DNA of 64,000 nt from Massilia putida (lineage in GTDB: Bacteria; Pseudomonadota; Gammaproteobacteria; Burkholderiales; Burkholderiaceae_D): NCBI RefSeq assembly GCF_001941825.1, contig NZ_CP019038.1, positions 2,666,001-2,730,000 of the forward strand, in the 5' to 3' direction. Shown one piece after another: positions 56,714 through 64,000 of this stretch (the first letter of the stretch is position 1; every line of letters begins with the position of its first letter). Made by a program: the position numbers and the translations under genes. The notes under the pieces are model-generated. The model ran no database searches and was not told the DNA's origin. It saw nothing but the letters and a program-made list of their open reading frames with translations.

Positions 56714-57298
56714 ATGAAATTCTGCTCCGAGTGCGCCCACCCGCTCACGGTGGCCATCCCCGAAGGGGACAACCGTCCGCGTTTCGTGTGCACCAATTGC
56801 GGCACCATCCATTACCAGAACCCGAAGATGGTGATCGGCTCGATCCCCGTGTGGGAACAGGACGGCGAACTCAAGGTCCTGCTGTGCAAGCGCGCCATCG
56901 AGCCGCGCTACGGCTACTGGACGCTGCCGGCCGGTTTCATGGAAAACGGCGAGACCACGAGCGCCGCCGCCTTGCGCGAGACCGAGGAGGAAGCCGGCGC
57001 CAACGTCGAGCTGGGCAATCTGTTCACCTTGCTGAACGTCGTGCACGTGCACCAGGTCCATATGTTTTATCTGGCGCGCCTCGTCGACCTCGATTTCGCG
57101 CCGGGCATCGAAAGCCTGGACGTGCAATTGTTCAGCGAAAACGAGATCCCCTGGAGCGACCTGGCCTTCCCCACCATCCGCACGACGCTCGAACTGTTCT
57201 TCGCCGACCGTGCGAAGATGCGCGAAGGCCGCGGCACCTACGGATTCCACACGCACGACATCACGGGACCGATGCGCCCGCCCGTCCAACCCGACTGA
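56714..57298 (+). CDS. Zinc-ribbon Nudix hydrolase
   Basis: 194 residues. An N-terminal four-cysteine zinc ribbon (CSEC and CTNC) is followed by a Nudix fold with the full box [22 protein letters not shown]. Related to NudC-like and ADP-ribose-type pyrophosphatases, but shorter than NudC, so the substrate is open. It is 10 nt before aat, with which it probably forms an operon. Confidence 0.9.
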   Translation: MKFCSECAHPLTVAIPEGDNRPRFVCTNCGTIHYQNPKMVIGSIPVWEQDGELKVLLCKRAIEPRYGYWTLPAGFMENGETTSAAALRETEEEAGANVELGNLFTLLNVVHVHQVHMFYLARLVDLDFAPGIESLDVQLFSENEIPWSDLAFPTIRTTLELFFADRAKMREGRGTYGFHTHDITGPMRPPVQPD

Positions 57299-57308
57299 CC
57301 GCCTGACC

Positions 57309-58031
57309 ATGATTCCCTGGCTCGAGGCCCATACGCCGTTCCCCGACGTGTCCGAAGCGTTGACGACCGACGCTCCGGGCCTGCTCGCGGCCGGGGCGGA
57401 CCTCTCGCCGCAGCGCCTGCTGCAGGCATACCGGAACGGCATCTTCCCGTGGTTTTCCGAAGGCCAGCCGATCCTCTGGTGGAGCACCGATCCGCGCATG
57501 GTGCTGTACACCGACCGCTTCAAGATCAGCGACAGCCTCAAAAAAACCTTGCGCAAGATCGAGCGCAGCCGCCAGGCGGGCGGGCCGTGGGTCGTGCGCT
57601 TCGACGGCGCCTTCGAGGCCGTGATGCGCGCCTGCGCCGCGCCCCGCAAGGACGGGCCGGGCACGTGGATCTCGGAAGACATCATCGCCGGCTACACGGG
57701 CCTGTTCCGCATGGGGTACGCGCACTCGTCCGAGGTGTGGCTGGACGGCGAGCTGGTGGGAGGCGCTTATGGCGTGTGCATCGGCCGCATGTTCTATGGC
57801 GAATCGATGTTCGCGCGCGTGCCGGACGCCTCTAAAGCGGCGCTGGCCTACCTGGTCGCCTTCTTGCGCAGCCACGGCGTGACGATGATCGACTGCCAGC
57901 AGGAGACGGGCCACCTGGCCTCGCTGGGCGCCGTCCCGATCCCGCGCCGGGAATTCCTGCAGCACTTGCGCTGCGCGATCCAGGAACCGCCCATCGAACG
58001 GTGGGAAGTCGCGTCACCGTTGACCACCTAA
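57309..58031 (+). CDS. aat: Leucyl/phenylalanyl-tRNA--protein transferase
   Basis: 240 residues. It adds Leu or Phe to N-terminal Arg/Lys of proteins, marking them for ClpAP (N-degron pathway). Family blocks: [74 protein letters not shown] and [23 protein letters not shown] 57309 is the family start. Followed by bpt, the partner transferase. Confidence 0.96.
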   Translation: MIPWLEAHTPFPDVSEALTTDAPGLLAAGADLSPQRLLQAYRNGIFPWFSEGQPILWWSTDPRMVLYTDRFKISDSLKKTLRKIERSRQAGGPWVVRFDGAFEAVMRACAAPRKDGPGTWISEDIIAGYTGLFRMGYAHSSEVWLDGELVGGAYGVCIGRMFYGESMFARVPDASKAALAYLVAFLRSHGVTMIDCQQETGHLASLGAVPIPRREFLQHLRCAIQEPPIERWEVASPLTT

Positions 58032-58092
58032 CGGTGCGCGGCGCCGTCTTTGGCTACAATGGGTTCCACACACGTCGTTCCGAGAGCTTTGC

Positions 58093-58821
58093 ATGACGCA
58101 CCTGAATGATCTGCCATTTTCCACGCTGCAGTTCTATACCACGGCACCGTATCCTTGCAGCTACCTCGACGCACGCCAGGCCCGTTCGCAGGTCGCCACC
58201 CCGTCGCACCTGATCAATGCGGACGTGTATTCGGAACTCGTGCGCAACGGCTTCCGCCGCAGCGGCATCTTCACGTACCGCCCGTATTGCGACGGCTGCC
58301 GGGCCTGCATCCCCGTGCGCGTGGCCGCCGAGCGCTTCACGCCCAACCGCAGCCAGCGGCGCGCCTGGAAGCGCCACGACGACCTGACGGCCATGGTCGC
58401 CAACCTGTCGTTCTCCGACGAGCACTATGCGCTGTACCTGCGCTACCAGACCACGCGCCACGTGGGCGGCGGCATGGACCAGGACAGCCGCGACCAGTAC
58501 GCGCAATTCCTGCTGCAGAGCCGCGTCAACACGCGCCTCGTGGAATTCCGCGAGCCGGACGGGCTGCTGCGCATGGTCTCGATCATCGACGTGCTGTCGG
58601 ACGGCCTCTCGTCCGTCTACACGTTCTTCGACCCCGACGTGCCGGGCGCCTCGTTCGGCACGTACAACGTGATGTGGCAGATCGGCCAGGCGCGCGAGCT
58701 GGGGCTGCCCTACGTCTACCTGGGCTACTGGATCGAACAGAGTCCGAAAATGGCGTACAAGATCAATTTCAGGCCGCTGGAAGCTCGTATTGACGGCGTG
58801 TGGGGTGTGCTGGACCGTTGA
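58093..58821 (+). CDS. bpt: Aspartate/glutamate leucyltransferase Bpt
   Basis: 242 residues. It transfers Leu to N-terminal Asp or Glu, the second bacterial N-degron enzyme. Blocks: [42 protein letters not shown] with the CxxC region, and [25 protein letters not shown]. Related to eukaryotic Ate1. Between aat and pyrD. Confidence 0.96.
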   Translation: MTHLNDLPFSTLQFYTTAPYPCSYLDARQARSQVATPSHLINADVYSELVRNGFRRSGIFTYRPYCDGCRACIPVRVAAERFTPNRSQRRAWKRHDDLTAMVANLSFSDEHYALYLRYQTTRHVGGGMDQDSRDQYAQFLLQSRVNTRLVEFREPDGLLRMVSIIDVLSDGLSSVYTFFDPDVPGASFGTYNVMWQIGQARELGLPYVYLGYWIEQSPKMAYKINFRPLEARIDGVWGVLDR

Positions 58822-58888
58822 TGGGCGGAGAAAGTGCGGCGTTGCTTCCACACAAGGTAAAATGTCGCGAATTCTCGATTAGGCCACC

Positions 58889-59932
58889 ATGTCCGACAAA
58901 CTCCTGTACGCCCTCGCCCGTCCCCTGCTCTTCTCCCTCGATCCCGAAACGGCCCACAACGTCACCCTGCCCGCCCTGCGCCGCGCGGCGGCCCTGGGCC
59001 TGACGGGCATCGTCAGGAAGCCGAAGCCGGATCCGCGCACGGTCATGGGCATCACGTTCCCGAACCCGGTCGGCCTGGCCGCCGGTCTGGACAAGGACGG
59101 CGCGTACATCGACGGCCTGGCCGCCCTCGGCTTCGGCTCCATCGAGATCGGCACCGTGACCCCGCGCGCCCAGCCGGGCAACCCGCGCCCGCGCATGTTC
59201 CGCCTGCCGGCCGCGCGCGGCATCATCAACCGCATGGGGTTCAACAACGGCGGCGTCGACGCCTTCGTCGCCAACGTCCAGGCCTCGCGCTTCTACCAGG
59301 AACGCCAGGGCGTGCTGGGCCTGAACATCGGCAAGAACGCCGACACGCCCATCGAACGCGCCGCCGACGATTACCTGGCCTGCCTGCGCAAGGTGTACCC
59401 GTACGCCAGCTACGTCACCGTCAATATTTCGTCGCCGAATACGAAGAACCTGCGCCAGCTGCAGGGTGCGTCCGAACTGGATGCCCTGCTGTCGCAGCTG
59501 AAGGAAGAACAGTCGCGCCTGGCCGACAAATACGGCCACTACGTGCCGCTGGCGCTGAAGATCGCGCCGGACGTCGATGGCGACCAGATCCGCAACATCG
59601 GCGGCGCCCTCGTCCGCCATGGCATCGACGGCGTGATCGCCACCAACACGACCTTGGCCCGCCGCGACGTGGAAGGCATGCGCCACGCGGCCGAACAGGG
59701 TGGCCTGTCGGGCGCGCCCGTGTTCGAACAGTCGAACATCGTGATCCGTGCGCTCAAGGCCGAAGTCGGCGACGCCGTGCCGATCATCGGCGTGGGCGGC
59801 ATCCTGAGCGGACGCGATGCGAAGGCCAAGATCGATGCGGGCGCCCAGCTCGTGCAGCTGTACAGCGGCCTGATCTACCGCGGGCCCGCGCTCGTGCGCG
59901 AGTGCGCGGACGCGCTGCGTGGGCAGCGCTGA
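58889..59932 (+). CDS. pyrD: Dihydroorotate dehydrogenase (quinone), class 2
   Basis: 347 residues. It oxidises dihydroorotate in pyrimidine synthesis and passes electrons to ubiquinone; membrane-bound through its N-terminal helices. FMN barrel motifs: [76 protein letters not shown] and [13 protein letters not shown]. The Ser in NISSPNT is the class 2 catalytic base region. Confidence 0.97.
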   Translation: MSDKLLYALARPLLFSLDPETAHNVTLPALRRAAALGLTGIVRKPKPDPRTVMGITFPNPVGLAAGLDKDGAYIDGLAALGFGSIEIGTVTPRAQPGNPRPRMFRLPAARGIINRMGFNNGGVDAFVANVQASRFYQERQGVLGLNIGKNADTPIERAADDYLACLRKVYPYASYVTVNISSPNTKNLRQLQGASELDALLSQLKEEQSRLADKYGHYVPLALKIAPDVDGDQIRNIGGALVRHGIDGVIATNTTLARRDVEGMRHAAEQGGLSGAPVFEQSNIVIRALKAEVGDAVPIIGVGGILSGRDAKAKIDAGAQLVQLYSGLIYRGPALVRECADALRGQR

Positions 59933-59969
59933 AAGAGCGTTTGCTCATGCACGTCGTCCCCGCGGAGGC

Positions 59970-59994
59970 GGGATAGCGCCCCCGGCGCTATCCC
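59970..59994. terminator. 11-bp hairpin between convergent pyrD and cysB
   Basis: GGGATAGCGCC-CCC-GGCGCTATCCC, perfect, in the 95-bp gap. It is preceded by CGTCCCCGCGGAGGCGGG, itself nearly palindromic, as in repeated intergenic elements. No T-run on either side. Confidence 0.6.
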
Positions 59995-60027
59995 CAAGTA
60001 TGGCGTTGGTTTACGTAGCCGGGACGC

Positions 60028-60960
60028 CTACTCCGCCGCCACCGGATGCAGCGCCTTCTCGATATCCGTCTTGGTAAATCCCTGCGCGAAGCGCTCGATG
60101 AAGTCGTAGGCATACGCGCGCAGGTACGCACCGCGGCGCACCGCAAGACGCGTCACGTTCGGCGCGAACAGGTGCGACGATTCGATCGCGCGCAGCCCGC
60201 GGTCGCGGCCGTGGTCGAACGCCATCGAGGCGACGATGCCCACGCCCATCCCCAGCGACACATACTGCTTGATGACGTCCGAATCCATCGCCGTCAGCAT
60301 GATGTCCGGGCTCACGCCCGCGGCGGCGAACGCGGCATCGATGTGGCTGCGGCCCGTAAAACCGACGTCGTACGTGATCAGCGGGAATTCGGCGAGGTCC
60401 GACAGCTTGATCGGCGACTGCTGCAGCAGCGGATGGCCATCCGGCACGACGACGAGGTGGCTCCAGCGATAGCACGGGAACGACACGAGGTCGGGGAACG
60501 TCGACAGGCCCTCGGTCGCGATGCCGATGTCGGCGCGGCCCGACAGCACCCATTCGGCGATGTGTTCCGGCGCGCTCTGCTGCAGGGCGATGCGCACGTT
60601 CGGGAAGGCCGTGCGGAACGCCTGCACGACCTGCGGCAGCGCGTAGCGCGCCTGCGTGTGGGTGACGGCGACGGTGAGCGTGCCGCTGTCCTGCGCGGCG
60701 TATTCGCTGCTGGCCTGCTGCAGGTTCTCGGCCTCCACGAGCAGGCGCTCGATGATTTTCAGGATGCCCTTGCCGGGATCGGTGAGCCCGGTCAGGCGCT
60801 TGCCGTTGCGCTCGAAGATCACCACGCCCAGCTCGTCCTCCAGTTCGCGGATCTGGCGCGACACGCCCGGCTGCGACGTGAACAAGGCATTGGCCACGTC
60901 GGTCAGATTGAAATTGCGGCGCGCGGCTTCGCGCACCGAACGCAACTGCTGGAAATTCAT
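60028..60960 (-). CDS. cysB: CysB-type LysR transcription regulator
   Basis: 310 residues. An N-terminal winged helix ([45 protein letters not shown]) and a C-terminal effector domain with [11 protein letters not shown], the inducer-binding segment of CysB/Cbl. It activates sulfate assimilation genes in response to N-acetylserine or related signals. The start overlaps the cysA stop by 4 nt, so the regulator is encoded last in the operon it very likely controls. Cbl-like specificity for sulfonates is an alternative. Confidence 0.92.
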   Translation of the reverse strand: MNFQQLRSVREAARRNFNLTDVANALFTSQPGVSRQIRELEDELGVVIFERNGKRLTGLTDPGKGILKIIERLLVEAENLQQASSEYAAQDSGTLTVAVTHTQARYALPQVVQAFRTAFPNVRIALQQSAPEHIAEWVLSGRADIGIATEGLSTFPDLVSFPCYRWSHLVVVPDGHPLLQQSPIKLSDLAEFPLITYDVGFTGRSHIDAAFAAAGVSPDIMLTAMDSDVIKQYVSLGMGVGIVASMAFDHGRDRGLRAIESSHLFAPNVTRLAVRRGAYLRAYAYDFIERFAQGFTKTDIEKALHPVAAE

Positions 60961-62030
60961 ATGTCCGCTCCCTGATCAACAAATACGTGCATGCGCTTGG
61001 GTTTCACCAGCAGCGTCTCGCCGTCGCGCAGTCCCAGTTCGCGGTAGCGCTCGTTGGGGATGACGGCCTCGATGATCTGGGCATTGTCGGCGCGCTCCAG
61101 GTCCAGCTGGGCCAGCGGGCCGATCGCGTGCGCGCGGCGCAGTTTGACGGCGACGCCCTCGCCTCCCGCCACATAGCGCTCGACGTCGAGGTCGTGCGGA
61201 CGGACGTAGGCGATGCCTTCCCCGTTCTTGACGTCCGCGTACTGCGGCGCGTGGAACGTGGCGTCGCCGCTGGCCAGCACGCCGTCGTTCACGCGGCCGT
61301 GGAACAGGTTGACGTTGCCCAGGAAGCCGTAGACGAACGGCGAGGCCGGGTGGTTGTAGACGTCGCTCGGCGTGCCCAGCTGCTCGACGTGCCCCTTGTT
61401 CATCAGGACGATCTGGTCCGCCACTTCGAGCGCCTCTTCCTGGTCGTGCGTGACGAAGATCGACGTCACGTGCAGTTCGTCGTGCAGCTGGCGCAGCCAG
61501 CGGCGCAGTTCTTTCCGCACCTTGGCGTCGAGTGCGCCGAACGGCTCGTCCAGCAGCAGTACGCGCGGCTCCACGGCGAGGGCGCGCGCGAGCGCGATGC
61601 GCTGGCGCTGGCCGCCGGACAGCTGCGGCGGATAGCGGTCGGCGATCCAGTCCAGCTGCACGAGCTCCAGCAGCTTCTTGACCTTCTCGCGGATCTGCGC
61701 TTCCGACGGGCGCTCGCGGCGCGGTTTCACACGCAGGCCGAACGCGACGTTCTCGAAGACGGTCATGTGCTTGAACAGCGCGTAGTGCTGGAACACGAAG
61801 CCGACCTGGCGCTCGCGCACGTGGCGTGCCGAGGCGTCGTCGCCATCGAGCAGCACGCGGCCCGCGTCGGGGAACTCGAGGCCGGCGATGATGCGCAAGA
61901 GGGTCGTCTTGCCGCAGCCGGACGGGCCCAGCAGCGCCGTCAGCTCGCCGTCGGCAAACTTCAGCGACACGTCGTCCAGGGCCGTGAACTGGCCGAACTG
62001 CTTGCGGATATGTTGGACTTCGATCGTCAT
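60957..62030 (-). CDS. cysA: Sulfate/thiosulfate ABC transporter ATP-binding protein
   Basis: 357 residues. Walker [13 protein letters not shown] near 38, signature [16 protein letters not shown], Walker [21 protein letters not shown] and the H-loop in [18 protein letters not shown]-terminal regulatory TOBE-like domain follows. It powers sulfate import with CysT and CysW. One-base gap to cysW. Confidence 0.96.
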   Translation of the reverse strand: MTIEVQHIRKQFGQFTALDDVSLKFADGELTALLGPSGCGKTTLLRIIAGLEFPDAGRVLLDGDDASARHVRERQVGFVFQHYALFKHMTVFENVAFGLRVKPRRERPSEAQIREKVKKLLELVQLDWIADRYPPQLSGGQRQRIALARALAVEPRVLLLDEPFGALDAKVRKELRRWLRQLHDELHVTSIFVTHDQEEALEVADQIVLMNKGHVEQLGTPSDVYNHPASPFVYGFLGNVNLFHGRVNDGVLASGDATFHAPQYADVKNGEGIAYVRPHDLDVERYVAGGEGVAVKLRRAHAIGPLAQLDLERADNAQIIEAVIPNERYRELGLRDGETLLVKPKRMHVFVDQGADI

Positions 62031-62031
62031 G

Positions 62032-62949
62032 TCATTGCTCCGTGGTGTGGTCCTGCACGCTGGCCTTCTGGGCCTGGTGCATGCGCCATTCGATAAAGGT
62101 TTTCACCGCCAAGGTCACGAGGGCCAGCAGGGCCAGCAGCGACGCGATCGCGAACGCGGCCATGAAGTTGTATTCGTTGTAGAGGATCTCGACCTGCAGC
62201 GGCATCGTGTTCGTCTCGCCGCGGATGTGGCCGGAGACGACGGACACCGCGCCGAACTCGCCCATCGCACGGGCATTACACAGGATCACGCCGTACAGCA
62301 GGCCCCACTTGATGTTCGGGAGCGTGACCTTGAAGAAGGTCTTCCAGCCGGACGCGCCCAGCACGAGGGCTGCCTCTTCCTCTTCGCTGCCCTGCGCCTG
62401 CATCAGCGGGATCAGTTCGCGCGCGACGAACGGGAACGTGACGAAGATCGTCGCGAGCACGATGCCGGGCACGGCGAACAGGATCTTGATGTCGTGGTCC
62501 ATCAGCCACGGGCCGAACCATCCCTGCGACCCGAACAGCAGCACGTAGATCAGGCCCGCGATCACGGGCGACACCGAGAACGGCAGGTCGATCAGCGACA
62601 GCAGGATGCTCTTGCCGGGGAAGTCGAACTTGGCGATGGTCCACGCGGCGGCCACGCCGAACACGAGGTTCAGCGGCACGGCGATGCCGGCGGCGGTGAA
62701 CGTCAGCCGGATGGCCGACAGCGCGTCCGGATCGAGGACGGCTTCCTTGTACGTGTCCCAGCCCTTCTTGAGCGCTTCGGTGAACACGGCCACGAGCGGC
62801 ACGAACAGGAACAGCGTGAGGAAGACCAGCGCCACAAAGATCAATGCGTAGCGCACCCAGCCCGGCTCCAGCGTGTTGGTGGCCTTGCGCGGCGCATTGG
62901 CGACCACGGCAGCCTTGTCTTTCAGGTGATTGTCGAGGACGGCACTCAT
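62032..62949 (-). CDS. cysW: Sulfate ABC transporter permease CysW
   Basis: 305 residues, six membrane segments. The EAA coupling loop reads [61 protein letters not shown] is the CysW signature. The N-terminal 28 residues before the first segment are longer than in E. coli. Starts 1 nt after cysT. Confidence 0.95.
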   Translation of the reverse strand: MSAVLDNHLKDKAAVVANAPRKATNTLEPGWVRYALIFVALVFLTLFLFVPLVAVFTEALKKGWDTYKEAVLDPDALSAIRLTFTAAGIAVPLNLVFGVAAAWTIAKFDFPGKSILLSLIDLPFSVSPVIAGLIYVLLFGSQGWFGPWLMDHDIKILFAVPGIVLATIFVTFPFVARELIPLMQAQGSEEEEAALVLGASGWKTFFKVTLPNIKWGLLYGVILCNARAMGEFGAVSVVSGHIRGETNTMPLQVEILYNEYNFMAAFAIASLLALLALVTLAVKTFIEWRMHQAQKASVQDHTTEQ

Positions 62950-62950
62950 G

Positions 62951-63793
62951 TCACTTCCCCGCGCGCTTGCGCGCCCAGGCCTGCAGCAGGTTGATGGCCA
63001 GCAGAAGCGCGAACGAGGCGACCAGCATCACGACGGCGATGGCCGTGGCGCCCGTGTAGTCGTACTGCTCCAGCTTGGTGATGATGAACAGCGGCGTGAT
63101 CTCGGACACCATCGGCATGTTGCCGGCGATGAAGATGACGGAACCGTATTCGCCGGTGGCGCGCGCGAACGCGAGGGCAAAGCCCGTCATCAGCGCGGGC
63201 ACGACGCTCGGCAGGATCACGCGGGTGAACGTCTGCCACGGGCTGGCGCCCAGGCTCGCGGCCGCCTCTTCCAGCTCGCGTTCCGCGTCTTCCAGCACCG
63301 GCTGCACCGTGCGCACGACGAACGGCAGGCCGATGAAGGTGAGCGCGATGACGACGCCCAGCGGCGTGAACGCGACCTTGATGCCGGCTTTCTCCAGGTA
63401 CTGGCCGATCCAGCCGTTGGACGAATACAGCGCCGTCAGCGTGATGCCGGCGACGGCCGTCGGCAGCGCGAACGGCAGGTCGACCAGGGCGTCGACGAAG
63501 CGTTTGCCGGGGAACTGGTAGCGCACGAGCACCCACGCGACGATGCCGCCAAACACGACGTTGATGGCGGCGCCGATGAGCGCGGCGCCGAAGCTCAGCC
63601 GGTACGACGCCATCACGCGCGGCGACGAGACGGCGCTGACGAACGCATCCCAGCTCATCGTGAACGTCTTGAGGAAGATCGCCGACAGCGGGATCAGCAC
63701 CAGCAGCGCCAGATAGAAAATCGTGAACCCGAGCGAGAGCCCGAAGCCGGGTATCACCCGGTTGGCGCTGCTGCGCGACAGTAAAGTGGTCAT
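62951..63793 (-). CDS. cysT: Sulfate ABC transporter permease CysT (CysU)
   Basis: 280 residues, six membrane segments. [26 protein letters not shown] at the start, the EAA loop [50 protein letters not shown], and [19 protein letters not shown]. First gene of the operon as seen; no sulfate-binding protein gene (sbp or cysP) is in the window, so it should lie to the right or elsewhere. Confidence 0.95.
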   Translation of the reverse strand: MTTLLSRSSANRVIPGFGLSLGFTIFYLALLVLIPLSAIFLKTFTMSWDAFVSAVSSPRVMASYRLSFGAALIGAAINVVFGGIVAWVLVRYQFPGKRFVDALVDLPFALPTAVAGITLTALYSSNGWIGQYLEKAGIKVAFTPLGVVIALTFIGLPFVVRTVQPVLEDAERELEEAAASLGASPWQTFTRVILPSVVPALMTGFALAFARATGEYGSVIFIAGNMPMVSEITPLFIITKLEQYDYTGATAIAVVMLVASFALLLAINLLQAWARKRAGK

Positions 63794-63914
63794 CGTACGC
63801 CTTATTACAATTTCTTCTAACGGATCGAAATAATCTCATCAGAATGACATATTGCAAACGAAGCATTCCTCATTTGCATAGAAGATTCCCGTATTAGCAG
63901 ACCCAAAAAGCAGG
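63794..63914 (-). promoter_or_regulatory. Upstream region of the cysTWA-cysB operon
   Basis: 120 AT-rich bases. On the minus strand TTGCAA is followed after 17 nt by ATTATT, a fair promoter; further T/A-rich half-sites around it are the kind of sequence CysB binds, but no precise site can be assigned. Confidence 0.45.
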
Positions 63915-63936
63915 AAAGGCGCCTTGCGGCGCCTTT
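63915..63936 (-). terminator. Terminator of the gene at the right edge
   Basis: AAAGGCGCC-GCAA-GGCGCCTTT on the minus strand, nine pairs, followed by CCTGCTTTTT. It lies 12 nt after the stop at 63949. Confidence 0.85.
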
Positions 63937-63948
63937 CATCGGTTCAGC

Positions 63949-64000
63949 TCAGTGGAGCAGCTTGACCGCCACTCCTGCCAGCGTCATCGCCAGCACGCCC
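63949..64000 (-). CDS. C-terminal end of an unidentified gene
   Basis: Minus-strand reading gives GVLAMTLAGVAVKLLH and TGA (63951-63949), followed by a terminator. The residues are hydrophobic and look like the last membrane segment of a small integral membrane protein. Too short for a family call. Confidence 0.55.
   Translation of the reverse strand, partial: GVLAMTLAGVAVKLLH

Overview
The window reads as chromosome of a high-GC beta-proteobacterium, most likely Burkholderiales/Oxalobacteraceae (Massilia, Telluria or Duganella type). The basis is dense core genes, the rne / rluC-gph-Rieske-sppA neighbourhood, the aat-bpt-pyrD run, CysB beside a cysTWA operon, and a tonB-exbB-exbD-exbD cluster. 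The genus is an inference from gene order and protein style; no search was run.

Region 1 (1-15.5 kb) is a surface-polysaccharide locus on the minus strand, visibly more AT-rich than the rest. Read in transcription order it encodes a Wza-type export protein, a Wzz chain-length regulator, PseB, PseC, an SpsF/PseF-like cytidylyltransferase, an aldo/keto reductase, a cytidylyltransferase fused to a class III aminotransferase, PseG, PseH, PseI, a LIC12162-family putative transferase and the start of a Wzx-like flippase that runs off the left edge. Together they should make CMP-pseudaminic acid, or a modified relative, and put it into an exported polysaccharide. A 1.3 kb stretch without genes lies upstream.

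Region 2 (15.5-34.9 kb) is core metabolism and RNA work: rsuA; rluC-gph-Rieske-sppA; rne with a very long upstream region; a VOC protein; chrA; moaA and a mobA-moeA fusion for molybdenum cofactor; rmuC; a group II truncated globin; an FtsX-like permease without an ATPase next to it; and an adenine deaminase.

Region 3 (34.9-40.5 kb) is the stress module prkA-yeaH-spoVR. It has a good sigma-70 promoter, a leader of about 265 nt rich in hairpins, and a second element between prkA and yeaH whose helices can form a pseudoknot. These two RNA elements are, with the nonulosonate locus, the most interesting unexplained signals here.

Region 4 (40.5-56.5 kb) carries tonB-exbB-exbD-exbD and a TPR protein, then ribF-ileS-lspA-coaBC-dut, a lipoprotein related to M48 peptidases that has lost its zinc site, an EamA exporter, an AlkA-type glycosylase, an outer-membrane protein, a DUF1851/Tdi1-like protein and an initiator tRNA-Met. 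Short dispersed repeats lie in two of the gaps.

Region 5 (56.5-64 kb) holds a zinc-ribbon Nudix hydrolase, the N-degron transferases aat and bpt, pyrD, and on the minus strand the sulfate uptake operon cysT-cysW-cysA-cysB, followed by the last codons of an unidentified gene at the right edge.
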